DNA of 64,000 bases from UBA4124 sp964577515. GTDB taxonomy: Bacteria > Patescibacteriota > Minisyncoccia > Phycocordibacterales > UBA9973. The translations under genes and the position numbers were made by a program. Shown in pieces: positions 47,968-56,941 of the stretch. Numbering within the stretch: the first letter of the stretch is position 1; each line of letters opens with the position of its first letter. The stretch covers positions 30,584 through 94,583 of the forward strand of contig CAZNZN010000002.1 of assembly GCA_964577515.1 (NCBI GenBank), written 5' to 3'. A model generated the notes under the pieces. The model saw only the letters and a program-made list of their open reading frames with translations, was not told where the DNA came from and did no database searches.

Positions 47968-49971
47968 CTATTGTAACACGTCTTTTTCTATAGAAGGAGC
48001 ACCCCTTTTTTCAATATGTGCTTCTTTTGCTTGAAGTTCTTTTTCAGAAAGAGTGAGCTCTTCATCTTCTATCTTTATACGATGTCGCAGTATTCTCATG
48101 CGAAGACGAGAGTACCAAGGAATAAAGTAAATAAGTACCAGGAGCGCTGCCACAGGGATAAGGAGAATGAGGATATTAATAAGTACTACCAACCATCGAA
48201 CAAGCTTGCTATTACTTACCAAGAACTGTATTCCAAATCCAGGTTTCTGTGTTTGTGTGTCCTCATCAACTAAAAACGGTGTAACATTATATACCCCAGC
48301 AATAAGGTTATCTGTTGATGTATACTGGAAAAATCCTTGTGCGTCATTTTTAACCAATGCCTCTGTTGGTTTTTTCTTTTTTGTTTGGAGCGCACTAACA
48401 AATTGTTCCCCAAGGGATTTCAAAGAGACATCTTTAAACGAAAGTTTTGTGAGCGCATTTGGCTCTCCTTTACCTTTTAGAAACGCAACCCCTGTATCTG
48501 AAACTGAGGCAGAATATTCAGTGATCACTGGAAGCGCCATTGTCTTCCCTGGAGCAACTTCTGCTTTCGCGAAAGGAAGTTGCGGATAGGCGATAACAGG
48601 AGCAGGAACTACTTTTACCGCAACCGAAGAAAGTTCTCCTATAATGTTGCTCCCGAGACCGTCATTTGCCAAAACAGCACCTTCTGAAACATCGAAGGTT
48701 ACTATGCCTTCTTTCCGAGCAGTAAGTGTTAGTGTAAAGAGCTTCCCGTTATTTCCTTGGTACCCAGGATTGAGGACTATACCTTCAAAATGAACTTGTT
48801 TACCAAACGTTCTTGGTTCAGTTGTCCAAAAATTAATAATACTCTGTTGGGAGCCTACAGCAGAAACTGACGCTCCACCATTTATATTTAGTTTCCCTGA
48901 AACAGCGTTCATAGCCTGAGAAGGACTTTGAACAACTACAGCAACAGAGAATTGTTTTCCAATCTCGACCTCTTTCTGTGAAGGGATAAGAACAATCGCC
49001 CCACTTGCAAATGAGTCACTGTACATTCCAAGAGAGAGTATAATTCCTAGCACCACACTTATCATTGGATTTTTTTTCTTTTGATTTTTTTTCCAAAAGA
49101 CAAAGAAAAAAATTGCTGCAACTATAAGGACAACTATACCAAGACCATAAGCACGCTCCCCTGATACAGTAATGCGTTGCTCTTGAACATTTCCAGAAAA
49201 ATCAAAAGCTCGAATCGAAAGGGTGTAGCTAAACAGGCGATATGGAAGTGGCATAGGACTCGTAACTTCATGAAAAGGTAAACTCCCTACAGATGCTTCA
49301 TAGCGTGCAATACCACCTGTAGTATCATTTGCAGAAAAGACAGCTAAACGAGGTGTTTTTCCAAAGAGAGAGCGTTCTATGATAGTTACCGTAAAAGGCT
49401 CTGGGGGGGCAGTGTCTTCTTGTGAATAAGGGGTAGTATCTTTTGTAGCAGGAATAACAACGATATCTCGTGGGGTTATTTTTATAGGTAGCGCTGTGCC
49501 TTTGCCATCATTTTCGAGCACAACAATATTTTGAAAAGCGAACTGTGCAGCTCCTTCTTTTTGAGCAATGAAAAACAATCTTACAATAGGAATAGCAGTA
49601 TTCCCCGCATGCAAGGGGTCAAAAAGACGATCAACCCCACCAGGTATCACCCCAGAAAAATGAAGGGTGCCTGGAGAACGCTCTTTTGGTTGTTCTACCC
49701 AGATACCTACACCACTTTGTTCAGTACTAAAACCATTAAAACTAACCGCATTAGGAGGATACACTAAAGTCATATCTACAGAGTTAAACGCCTTGTCTTC
49801 AGAATCAACAAGAACATCAACGGTAAAACGACTACCCTCGACGATTGTTGCATCACTCTTGATAGAAACTGAGGCTGCTTCAGCACTAATAGCCGGAGTA
49901 AAAGAAAGCGCTAACAAAAATACTAACTTAGGGAATATACTGTTTTTAATTTTTTGAAAAAAATACTTCAT
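47968..49971 (-). CDS. Membrane-anchored protein with two cohesin-like domains
   Basis: About 667 residues. Signal peptide (1-29). First cohesin-like domain (about 30-165): VSIKSDATIVEGSRFTVDVLVDSEDKAFNSVDMTLVYPP, GVIPGGVDRLF, IVRLFFIAQKEGAAQFAFQNIVVLENDGKG. A beta domain and a membrane helix follow (about 275-293). Then an internal signal-like segment (PMISVVLGIILSLGMYSDSFASG) opens a second half with another cohesin-like domain (about 325-455: VEIGKQFSVAVVVQSPSQAMNAVSGKLNI ... ILNPGYQGNNGKLFTLTLTARKEG), a further beta domain, a membrane helix (about 600-625) and a basic coiled coil. It reads like two tandem cohesin membrane proteins fused. The next gene upstream encodes a dockerin protein. 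An ATG at 49980 overlaps the dockerin stop by 8 bases and is an alternative start. Confidence 0.8.
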   Translation of the reverse strand: MKYFFQKIKNSIFPKLVFLLALSFTPAISAEAASVSIKSDATIVEGSRFTVDVLVDSEDKAFNSVDMTLVYPPNAVSFNGFSTEQSGVGIWVEQPKERSPGTLHFSGVIPGGVDRLFDPLHAGNTAIPIVRLFFIAQKEGAAQFAFQNIVVLENDGKGTALPIKITPRDIVVIPATKDTTPYSQEDTAPPEPFTVTIIERSLFGKTPRLAVFSANDTTGGIARYEASVGSLPFHEVTSPMPLPYRLFSYTLSIRAFDFSGNVQEQRITVSGERAYGLGIVVLIVAAIFFFVFWKKNQKKKNPMISVVLGIILSLGMYSDSFASGAIVLIPSQKEVEIGKQFSVAVVVQSPSQAMNAVSGKLNINGGASVSAVGSQQSIINFWTTEPRTFGKQVHFEGIVLNPGYQGNNGKLFTLTLTARKEGIVTFDVSEGAVLANDGLGSNIIGELSSVAVKVVPAPVIAYPQLPFAKAEVAPGKTMALPVITEYSASVSDTGVAFLKGKGEPNALTKLSFKDVSLKSLGEQFVSALQTKKKKPTEALVKNDAQGFFQYTSTDNLIAGVYNVTPFLVDEDTQTQKPGFGIQFLVSNSKLVRWLVVLINILILLIPVAALLVLIYFIPWYSRLRMRILRHRIKIEDEELTLSEKELQAKEAHIEKRGAPSIEKDVLQ

Positions 49972-49972
49972 A

Positions 49973-50842
49973 CTACCCATTCCAATAAAAGGCCAAGATA
50001 CTAAAATCTATCAAGTTCACTATACCATCATTATTAGTATCAACGCAGCGTGGAGGATTCTCTTTATTATACCAGTATGCAAGCACTGAGAAATCAACCA
50101 ATGTGACTCTCTGATCAGCATTACAGTCTCCCGGGATGTTATTCGTCGCTTCTGTTCTTGGAAGTGATGCCTCTCCAACAATAACTCGGATTGCTTTACT
50201 TGTACGAGTATCTCCATTATAAAACGCTCGTAACGTATACTCCCCAACAGGAAGTATAAGCGGAACAGTCGCCCTATAGACCCCCTGATCATCTGATTCT
50301 AGAGTAAATGTTTTTGATGCGTTTCCTTCTAAGGAAACAATGACTGTCTTTTTAGGAAGCGATGAACCCTCTATCGTAAGAAAGTCTCCCTGTTTAACGG
50401 CAAGCTTATCGGTGGTAACCGTTGGGGCAAAACGGATTCCTGCAATATCTGTAATGTACCCACTATATAAAATCGTAGGGAAATTTAGTAATGTTGATTT
50501 TCTTCCAAACGTATCTGTTGCAAAAAGTGTAAACAACTGCCATTGTTTCTCTGGAATAAGTACTGAAAACTCTCCATTTTCATCGGCAAGAGTTGTTGTC
50601 ACACTCCCAAGCCCTTTTTGAATTGTTATCGTTGCTCCTGGATATGCAAAACCAGAAAAACGCACCCCGCTCTCATAAACACCTCCTCCCCCACCGGGAT
50701 CAATTGAAGGGATAGATCCTACAATCGCAGAAACACTTACTGATTCTGTCTGCACAATGGTTTGACCAAAAACAGAGCGTACCAAAAATATAAATGAAGC
50801 TACTACAATGAAGAGAGAGGCGCGCAGAGGTGTTTTCTCCAT
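49973..50842 (-). CDS. Secreted protein with C-terminal type I dockerin
   Basis: 289 residues. Signal peptide (1-26). Two or three beta-sandwich modules follow, one with SGFAYPGATITIQKGLGSVTTTLADENGEFSV (about 60-90, carboxypeptidase-regulatory/bacterial Ig-like) and one with GDFLTIEGSSLPKKTVIVSLEGN (about 150-172). The last 55 residues are a dockerin: two calcium loops of EF-hand type, GDCNADQRVTLVDFSVLAYW and DTNNDGIVNLIDFSILAFYW, each with the D-x-N-x-D-x-x-x-x-x-x-D ligand spacing. Dockerins bind cohesins in a calcium-dependent way. The partner is probably the cohesin protein encoded by the next gene in the operon. No catalytic domain is present, so it is a structural or carbohydrate-binding component. 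Confidence 0.88.
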   Translation of the reverse strand: MEKTPLRASLFIVVASFIFLVRSVFGQTIVQTESVSVSAIVGSIPSIDPGGGGGVYESGVRFSGFAYPGATITIQKGLGSVTTTLADENGEFSVLIPEKQWQLFTLFATDTFGRKSTLLNFPTILYSGYITDIAGIRFAPTVTTDKLAVKQGDFLTIEGSSLPKKTVIVSLEGNASKTFTLESDDQGVYRATVPLILPVGEYTLRAFYNGDTRTSKAIRVIVGEASLPRTEATNNIPGDCNADQRVTLVDFSVLAYWYNKENPPRCVDTNNDGIVNLIDFSILAFYWNG

Positions 50843-50849
50843 ATGCTAC

Positions 50850-51872
50850 TCATATTCCCGCTTGATTTCTAAAACGTTGCTCTGCTTTTCTGATGATAGA
50901 ACGATTATATCGACGGATGATTGCTCGAAGAATGAAGAACACCGGAATACCAATAAGCACAATAACAAGAAGCAACTCCCATGGAAATACAACAAAATAC
51001 ACATTGTTACTTTTTACTGTTTGTTGTTGCACCCCAAACTGAGTCACAAGTCTTGCCTTAAAAATTCCCACTGCAAAATTATGCCACTGACTTTTTAGTT
51101 CTCTTGAGAAAGAATACGCTTCTTTTCTTGAAAGAAAATCATCTCTTGCATCAACAGAATCTTTCTTTGACCATTCGGTAGTAAATTTTCGAGTAGTACC
51201 AGGAAGAACGTTCCCATCAAAAGGATTTGCATTCACCTTCTTTACTCGCCATCCTAAAATAGAACGAACAACAACAGAACCCGCTGGTTTCACACGATCC
51301 CCTCCTTGGTTTGAAAAACGATACTGAAATCCAACAGGAAGTTGCTTATAAAAGTGTTTATTGTTATGAAGTTGAAAATCAACAAGTCCCGCAGACTCTT
51401 TTACATCACCACGAACTGAGAGCAAAATGAGCATCCCTGTTTTTGTACCAATAGACACTTGTCCTGGTGCTCCCCCTGGAGTAGTCCCCCAGAAAATAAC
51501 GGCAAAGTGACCTCCTGGTTCAGCATCCTTTGGAATAGTAATAGTGAATCCAATCTCTTTTTGAGCACCAGGGGCAAGTGTCACTGATGCTTGCTCTGTG
51601 GTGATCCACGTCCCGAGACCATCACGGGTATCAATAAACGCTGGGCTCCCTGTGTCTCCCTGGGCTTCAAAGTTTGCAAAAGAAGCGTAGTATGTTTGGG
51701 TACTGTTTGTCTCATTAACAAGCCCCATTTTTTCAGTGAGTACTTGGCCTGGGTCTCCTTGTATTTCATACCGAATAGGGGTAATGGTAAGTGCTTGTGC
51801 TGTGCGAAAAAAACCAACACTGACTACGAAGGTAATAACCGATGCAATAATCGTAAGTGTTGGTTTTTTCAT
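50850..51872 (-). CDS. DUF916/WxL-interacting-protein-like membrane-anchored beta protein
   Basis: 340 residues. Signal peptide (1-27). The extracellular part has two beta-sandwich domains: LTITPIRYEIQGDPGQVLTEKMGLVNET (about 28-55) with VTLAPGAQKEIGFTITIPKDAEPGGHFAVIFWG (about 95-130), and a second around NQGGDRVKPAGSVVVRSILG. These resemble DUF916-DUF3324 proteins, which in Gram-positive bacteria bridge peptidoglycan and WxL-domain proteins, and also pilus chaperones. One membrane helix (about 293-315) and a basic cytoplasmic tail (RRYNRSIIRKAEQRFRNQ) end it. It lies between the dockerin gene (7 bases away) and two secreted proteins with a shared C-terminal domain. Family match by pattern only. 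Confidence 0.65.
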   Translation of the reverse strand: MKKPTLTIIASVITFVVSVGFFRTAQALTITPIRYEIQGDPGQVLTEKMGLVNETNSTQTYYASFANFEAQGDTGSPAFIDTRDGLGTWITTEQASVTLAPGAQKEIGFTITIPKDAEPGGHFAVIFWGTTPGGAPGQVSIGTKTGMLILLSVRGDVKESAGLVDFQLHNNKHFYKQLPVGFQYRFSNQGGDRVKPAGSVVVRSILGWRVKKVNANPFDGNVLPGTTRKFTTEWSKKDSVDARDDFLSRKEAYSFSRELKSQWHNFAVGIFKARLVTQFGVQQQTVKSNNVYFVVFPWELLLVIVLIGIPVFFILRAIIRRYNRSIIRKAEQRFRNQAGI

Positions 51873-51891
51873 ATATCGTTAGATTAATTTA

Positions 51892-52977
51892 TTAGAAGTT
51901 TCCTGTTGCTACCCAATCAAGATTTGTAGCGTAGCTACCTGCTGGTTGTAATGCTGGGATGTTTGCAAGGTATCGAACAGCAATAGAGTCAGATGACACT
52001 GGGCCTGTTGCAGAGGCTACTTGAGAAACAGTACTTGCAACAAACTTATAGTCGTTTGCTGACGTTGAGTATCCTGAAGTAACTGTCCCTGTACCTGTCA
52101 CTGTAGCGCCAAGTGCAAACTGAGCAGATCCTGGTACTCCATCTGGGTCAGCGGTAATTGTTGCTGCTGCTATAGTATTTGCTCCTGAGGTAAGTGTAGG
52201 GCCGTTGTAGGTAAGTGTATATCCTGTTGTTGCGTTAGTTCCTACAGTCATTGTATGTGCAGTCACTGTTGAAGCAGAACCTGTTGCGGCACCATTTGCC
52301 CAACGAGCAGCTCCAGAAGTAAGTGTTCCGAATCCGACAGTGTTGTCATCATTTGCAAAAGTAAGTGTAGGAGCAACAGTCGCAGTAATGTTCACTGTTG
52401 CGTTTGTTTCTGCAACAACTGCACCTGTAGCACTATCAGCACCTGACTCAGTAATAGTAAACACTGAAGAGTCTACATCAGTAGCCTTGTTTGTCATTGT
52501 TCCGTTACCTGTAGTAGCTGTTCCGTTGATAGTAAAGGTGATTGTTGGAGCAGCTCCAGAAGCAGTATATGATCCACAGGCAGTAACTTTGAAGTTGTTG
52601 GTTGTAGTGTTAATAGTAACCGCTACGTTGTTTGGCCCAGCAGTACATGCTGGATCCACACCACTTGTTGAAGAGACTGCTGTCACTGTTCGAGCAGTAC
52701 CGTCGTTAAAGCTGAAATCTGTTGCCTGCCAACTACCGATAGCATTAAGGATAAAGTCAGCATCGGCAAAGTCGTAGGTGATAGTCTCCCCTGTCGCAAA
52801 GGTGTTTGCCCCCACAAGCGTTGCAGTGATCACGTGTGTCGCAGTGGTATTAACAGTAACAGATGAAAGAGTGTCTTTCACCCCTGTCATCTGTGCTGCC
52901 ACAGCAATACCAGGATTAAAACTGATTGATGCAAATACCATTGCAACAATCGAAACGGCGCTAATAATTTTCTTCAT
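51892..52977 (-). CDS. Secreted surface protein with C-terminal WxL-like domain, candidate major surface (S-layer-like) protein
   Basis: 361 residues from the ATG at 52977 (MKKIISAVSIVAM); the frame opens earlier at 53019. Signal peptide to about residue 27 (AVAA). Composition is extreme: Thr, Ala, Val and Gly dominate with almost no Lys or Arg, typical of secreted beta proteins and S-layers. The last 160 residues (from VAPTLTFANDDNTVGFGTL to LDWVATGNF) align with the C-terminus of the next upstream gene product and end in W/Y-x-x-TGNF. A WxL domain ends in a comparable tryptophan strand. Two cysteines (PACTAG ... TACGSY) could form a disulfide. The promoter is strong and the leader long, which suggests high expression. 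No membrane anchor. Confidence 0.65.
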   Translation of the reverse strand: MKKIISAVSIVAMVFASISFNPGIAVAAQMTGVKDTLSSVTVNTTATHVITATLVGANTFATGETITYDFADADFILNAIGSWQATDFSFNDGTARTVTAVSSTSGVDPACTAGPNNVAVTINTTTNNFKVTACGSYTASGAAPTITFTINGTATTGNGTMTNKATDVDSSVFTITESGADSATGAVVAETNATVNITATVAPTLTFANDDNTVGFGTLTSGAARWANGAATGSASTVTAHTMTVGTNATTGYTLTYNGPTLTSGANTIAAATITADPDGVPGSAQFALGATVTGTGTVTSGYSTSANDYKFVASTVSQVASATGPVSSDSIAVRYLANIPALQPAGSYATNLDWVATGNF

Positions 52978-53038
52978 AAAACGATAATAAAATATAATGA
53001 TTGATAATTCTTTAAGCACTTACCTAGTACTTACATAT

Positions 53039-53067
53039 AGTATACCAATCTCATTTTCGAGAATCAA
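53039..53067 (-). promoter_or_regulatory. Promoter of the candidate major surface protein
   Basis: On the minus strand TTGATT (53067-53062), 17-base spacer, TATACT (53044-53039), with a TG one base before the -10 (extended -10). The leader to the ATG at 52977 is about 55 bases, unlike the leaderless genes elsewhere. Confidence 0.75.
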
Positions 53068-53098
53068 TTATTCTACCTCAGTTTTCCACAGTTTTTGA

Positions 53099-54106
53099 CT
53101 AAAAGTTCCCAGTGATAACGTAAGTAAGAGCAGTAGCGTAGCTTCCGGCAGGTGTCCCAGGGGTAATGTTTGCAATATAACGGTTACTAAAGGTCTCACT
53201 GGTTGTTGCCCCTCCAGTAGAAGCGACTGTTTCCGTGGTATTGGCAACAAATTTCCAGTTAGGATTGGGTACATTCGTCTGGTCATATGCTGAAGGGATA
53301 GTAGCACCCCCACTAGTTGAGAGAGAGAGGGCGAACTGCTGTGTTCCCGCAGTCCCTGTTGCCGAATTGGTAATAGTAGCAGGGGCGATAGTGTTTCCTC
53401 CTGAAGTAAGCGTTGCTCCTCTATAGGTAATGGTGTATCCAGACGGAGTGTTGCTTGATGCGGTCATTGTATGAGCAACGGTGTTACTCGCACTCCCTCC
53501 GCTTGTCGTCGCGTATCGCGCAACAACAGGAGAAAGAGCGCCGAATTGGAGACTGTTGCTAGAAATAGAGAACGTAAGAGAAGGTTGTATGGTAATACAT
53601 TGCTCAGGAGTGGTTGCAATGACGTTATTAAACGTGTCGAGTGTCTGTAGCACAAAACAATATTGCCCAGGAGTAAGACCTGTATAAGAGTAGCTGAGTA
53701 CGTTCCCCACTGAGGTATATGTATATGGACCACCAGAAACAGTTGCTTTTCCTGTTTTATATCCAGAAACATTCCATCCAAGCCCTGCTGTTGAAGCCGT
53801 CCAGGTCAGATCAGCTTGAGAACCGTTTGGGGTAACCGTGAGTACTCCTGAAGTTACGTAAGGGTAGTAGAGAAACCCATACCGATTTTTAAATGATGCT
53901 GAAGAAGACTCGCCGATCATTGTTGTATCCCCAGAACCGAAAGCCTTAAAACTTGCAGATGTTCCAAAACTTCCTCCAGTACCCACAAGCGGATCACGGA
54001 TAATAAAACTACTACTTGTCATGTCGGTGGCATAAGAAAAAGGCGCATAACACATTGCTATGATAAAAAGTATCCCTACTACTTTTTTTAGCCCATCAAA
54101 TGACAT
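53099..54106 (-). CDS. Secreted surface protein with Fn3-like and C-terminal WxL-like domains
   Basis: 335 residues. Signal peptide (1-26). Residues about 27-75 hold a SSSFIIRDPLVGTGGSFGTSASFKAFG segment resembling the N-terminal part of other surface proteins. A fibronectin type III-like domain lies at about 85-170 (ADLTWTASTAGLGWNVSGYKTGKAT ... YSYTGLTPGQYCFVLQTLD). The C-terminal 160 residues (from SLTFSISSNSLQFGAL to LTYVITGNF) match the downstream surface protein: AHTMTASSNTPSGYTITYRGATLTSGGNTI versus AHTMTVGTNATTGYTLTYNGPTLTSGANTI over parts. This shared domain is probably the attachment module. A TATACT lies 10 bases upstream of the ATG. Confidence 0.7.
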   Translation of the reverse strand: MSFDGLKKVVGILFIIAMCYAPFSYATDMTSSSFIIRDPLVGTGGSFGTSASFKAFGSGDTTMIGESSSASFKNRYGFLYYPYVTSGVLTVTPNGSQADLTWTASTAGLGWNVSGYKTGKATVSGGPYTYTSVGNVLSYSYTGLTPGQYCFVLQTLDTFNNVIATTPEQCITIQPSLTFSISSNSLQFGALSPVVARYATTSGGSASNTVAHTMTASSNTPSGYTITYRGATLTSGGNTIAPATITNSATGTAGTQQFALSLSTSGGATIPSAYDQTNVPNPNWKFVANTTETVASTGGATTSETFSNRYIANITPGTPAGSYATALTYVITGNF

Positions 54107-54171
54107 AAAAGGTACTAGTATAATACCATGCCCCCACTTTTGAGAAGGTATTCAACCTAATAATAAGAGCA

Positions 54172-56880
54172 TTACTGTGCTTGAACGAGATACGCTTTTG
54201 ATACATATCCAAGAATACCCTTTTCAAAAGCAACCTGTGCCCAATTACCAACAACCTTTAGTACTGTCCCTTTATCTCCTTCGGCAACAGTACCTATGAC
54301 TGCTCCATTTGTTGCAGATGAGCGAACATTGAGCAATTTTGTAGCAACAGAAACTTTTTGTCCTTCTGAGAGAGATACAACGGCTTTTGTTGCCTGAACT
54401 GCTTTGATATATGGGGCATACACCCATCCTATTGTTCCATCAGAAAGCTGTATTTGCGACCACTTCCCTGAAGTCTTTAGGACACTTACTGGTGTAGCGC
54501 GATTTATAGTAGCGACGATGCTTCCTGTTGAAGGATTTGATCGTATGTTGAGCTTTTGACTAATAACTGTAGCAGAAGCAGTAAACGTTGTTCCTGCAGT
54601 AGACTGAATAGTTTCTGATACTGTAGATTTTGGAACCTCTACATATGCACTATATACCCATCCTATTGTTCCATCAGAAAGCTGTACTTTTGTCCAAGCT
54701 CCACTATTTTCAATAATGGTAACTACCGCATCTTTACTGAGCGTGTTCAGTATCATTCCGTTAGTAGGAACCGAACGAACATTGAGTTTTGTAGCAAGCA
54801 CTTTTGCAACAATGCCCGTTTTACTCTCTGTTTGTCCTTGAGTAGAAGGAAAGACCGTTTGTGTTGTTGAGGCTGCTCCTGTTGTAATAGGAGTAATCGC
54901 TCCTCCTCCGCCTCCTCCGCCTCCTCCGCCGCTAGAAATAGTAGCAGGAAGTACTGTTATATTGACTGTATCTGTTGTAGTTGCACCAGCAATATCAGTA
55001 ACTGAGAGTGAGAAGGTATATGTTCCTGCTGTCAGGTTCGAAACCACTGTTGTAGCACTAGACGGAGACACAATATCTACGTTATGAGAACCAAATACTT
55101 GTCTCCATAAGTAGACAAGAACACCCTGCTCAGCATCAGTCGCCCTTCCAACAAGAGAGGTGGACCGAGTAGGAAGAGTGATGGTTTGGTCTGCACCGGC
55201 ATCGACAACAGGAGGTGTATTAGGTGGTTCGATAGGGGTTCCACTAGAAGACACTACGACACGAACAGTGTCAGAAAGTACTCTTCCAAGAGTATCCGTA
55301 ACTGTCACCTGGAAATCATACGTTCCCTGAATAAGATTTGTGGCAACAACTGATGCTGTTGAGATTGTAGCGAGGGTAGCACTCGGTCCAGCAACCTTTT
55401 CCCATGCATACGTAGCAGGTGTAGCACCACCAGAAACCACAGCGGTCAATGTAGCCGAGTTAAGAGGAAGTGTTATAGCTTGGTCTACTCCAGCACTAAG
55501 GACAAACCCTGGTTGATTCACCACAACCACCACATCATCAGTAGCAGTAAGGCCACCATTGTCGGTCACCGTGAGACGGAAGGTGTGTGTTCCTTGGACA
55601 AGACCAGTGATGGTAGTAGTTGCAGAAGATGGTGCAGTGATCGTTCCTGCGAGTGTTGATACTTTAGACCATGCGTATGCAGATATAGAGCCTCCGACAT
55701 CCGTTCCTGTTCCAGTGAGGGTCACTGCGTTTGTTGGAAGAGTGATGGTTTGATCTGCACCAGCGTTAGCAGTTGGTGGGGTGTTGGTGGTACTTGCGGT
55801 AGTGACCGTAGTAGCAGTACTTTGTGCACTGTTGTTCCCTGCTGCGTCGTAGGCTGAGACCGTGAAGCTGTAGGTGGTTGCTGCAGTGAGTCCTGTGGCG
55901 GTGTATGACGGTGTGGTGGTAGTACCAACTTGTGTGCCGTTACGATATACCTTGTAGCCAGTGACGCCAACAGCGTCGGTAGCTGCTGTCCATGAGAGGG
56001 TGGTTTGTGTTTGTGTGGTACCACTTGCTGAGAGATTGGTAGGGACTGTTGGTGGGGCGGTGTCACCTGTTGGGGGTGGGGTGGTGCCTCGAGATTTCGT
56101 AAGCATCCATTCATAGATGTTCATAGAAACACCGTTCACAGTCTCTCTGTATGAAGGGTTATAAAAAGTATTCCAACCCCCATGCCCCCCTGCGTATGTC
56201 GTCCAACGAGCGTCATATCCTGCAGCAATCATGAGATCAAAAAAACGTTTCATTTTTCCAAAATGGGAGTCGCTTGAACCAGCAAACCCCCAAGCAGGGA
56301 TTGTTGCCCACTTGAGGTCGTTGCCACATAGATAGTCCGTTTGCGTATAGTAATCGCCACATGAGGCATCATACGTGATACTCATAGGAACAACAGCAGC
56401 AAGAGGGACCGGAGTTGTAGCCGTTTTTATATAGGTATCTATGGCTTGTGCCCCACCACTAAGTCCTGTGAGGTACAACCTATTTGGATCAATATAGTAA
56501 CTAGAAGTAGCAACAAGGTGAGAAAGTACTGTGTGGGTAAAAGCATTATTGGGCCAGATGGTTGAGGGCTGTGCTCCAATGACGATAAAGTCAGGCCGCC
56601 AGCCGCTATTTTTTATAAAATTAAGTGGGCCATTTGTGTAGAGTTTATTTCTATCTGTGCCCACCTCGCCATTTCCAGGAATAAAAACAACTGCAGGTTT
56701 CTGTGTAGTGGTACCAGCGGGTATATAAATTTCAAGATTATACGTGCCGTATTGTCCTGTTACTGAGGTGCTCAGTACCTCAGGTATCACCGACTGCGCG
56801 TGAGCACTGACTGATAAGAGAAAGAGTGTTCCAATACTACTAATAATGCTTACTAAAATTTTTTTTACCCATTGTTGCAT
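54172..56880 (-). CDS. Secreted multidomain esterase-like protein with Fn3, PKD and three SH3b domains
   Basis: 902 residues. Signal peptide (1-29). An alpha/beta hydrolase domain (about 40-270) of the PHB-depolymerase/feruloyl-esterase type has FIPGNGEVG, the nucleophile elbow LYLTGLSGGAQAID (GxSxG), and a candidate catalytic histidine in YAGGHGGWN. Then one fibronectin III domain (PTNLSASGTTQTQTTLSWTAA), three PKD/REJ-like domains (each with ADQTITLP or VDQAITLP, about 370-640), a glycine run of nine residues as hinge, and three SH3b domains (about 670-900: VRSVPTNGMILNTL, IRSNPSTGSIVATI, VRSSATNGAVIGTV, each followed by WTKVQLSDGTIGWVY-like text). SH3b domains bind cell walls, so the enzyme is likely retained on a cell surface, its own or a host's. 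The ester substrate is unknown. Confidence 0.85.
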   Translation of the reverse strand: MQQWVKKILVSIISSIGTLFLLSVSAHAQSVIPEVLSTSVTGQYGTYNLEIYIPAGTTTQKPAVVFIPGNGEVGTDRNKLYTNGPLNFIKNSGWRPDFIVIGAQPSTIWPNNAFTHTVLSHLVATSSYYIDPNRLYLTGLSGGAQAIDTYIKTATTPVPLAAVVPMSITYDASCGDYYTQTDYLCGNDLKWATIPAWGFAGSSDSHFGKMKRFFDLMIAAGYDARWTTYAGGHGGWNTFYNPSYRETVNGVSMNIYEWMLTKSRGTTPPPTGDTAPPTVPTNLSASGTTQTQTTLSWTAATDAVGVTGYKVYRNGTQVGTTTTPSYTATGLTAATTYSFTVSAYDAAGNNSAQSTATTVTTASTTNTPPTANAGADQTITLPTNAVTLTGTGTDVGGSISAYAWSKVSTLAGTITAPSSATTTITGLVQGTHTFRLTVTDNGGLTATDDVVVVVNQPGFVLSAGVDQAITLPLNSATLTAVVSGGATPATYAWEKVAGPSATLATISTASVVATNLIQGTYDFQVTVTDTLGRVLSDTVRVVVSSSGTPIEPPNTPPVVDAGADQTITLPTRSTSLVGRATDAEQGVLVYLWRQVFGSHNVDIVSPSSATTVVSNLTAGTYTFSLSVTDIAGATTTDTVNITVLPATISSGGGGGGGGGGAITPITTGAASTTQTVFPSTQGQTESKTGIVAKVLATKLNVRSVPTNGMILNTLSKDAVVTIIENSGAWTKVQLSDGTIGWVYSAYVEVPKSTVSETIQSTAGTTFTASATVISQKLNIRSNPSTGSIVATINRATPVSVLKTSGKWSQIQLSDGTIGWVYAPYIKAVQATKAVVSLSEGQKVSVATKLLNVRSSATNGAVIGTVAEGDKGTVLKVVGNWAQVAFEKGILGYVSKAYLVQAQ

Positions 56881-56910
56881 ACAAGTACTATTGTAGCGTA
56901 TTCCTCCCCT

Positions 56911-56940
56911 AAAAACACCCTCTTTACAGAGGGTTTTTTA
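56911..56940. terminator. Bidirectional intrinsic terminator
   Basis: ACCCTCT (56917-56923), loop TTAC, AGAGGGT (56928-56934), with T runs on both sides. It closes the giant protein-bla-like operon before the esterase-like gene. Confidence 0.88.
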
Positions 56941-56941
56941 G

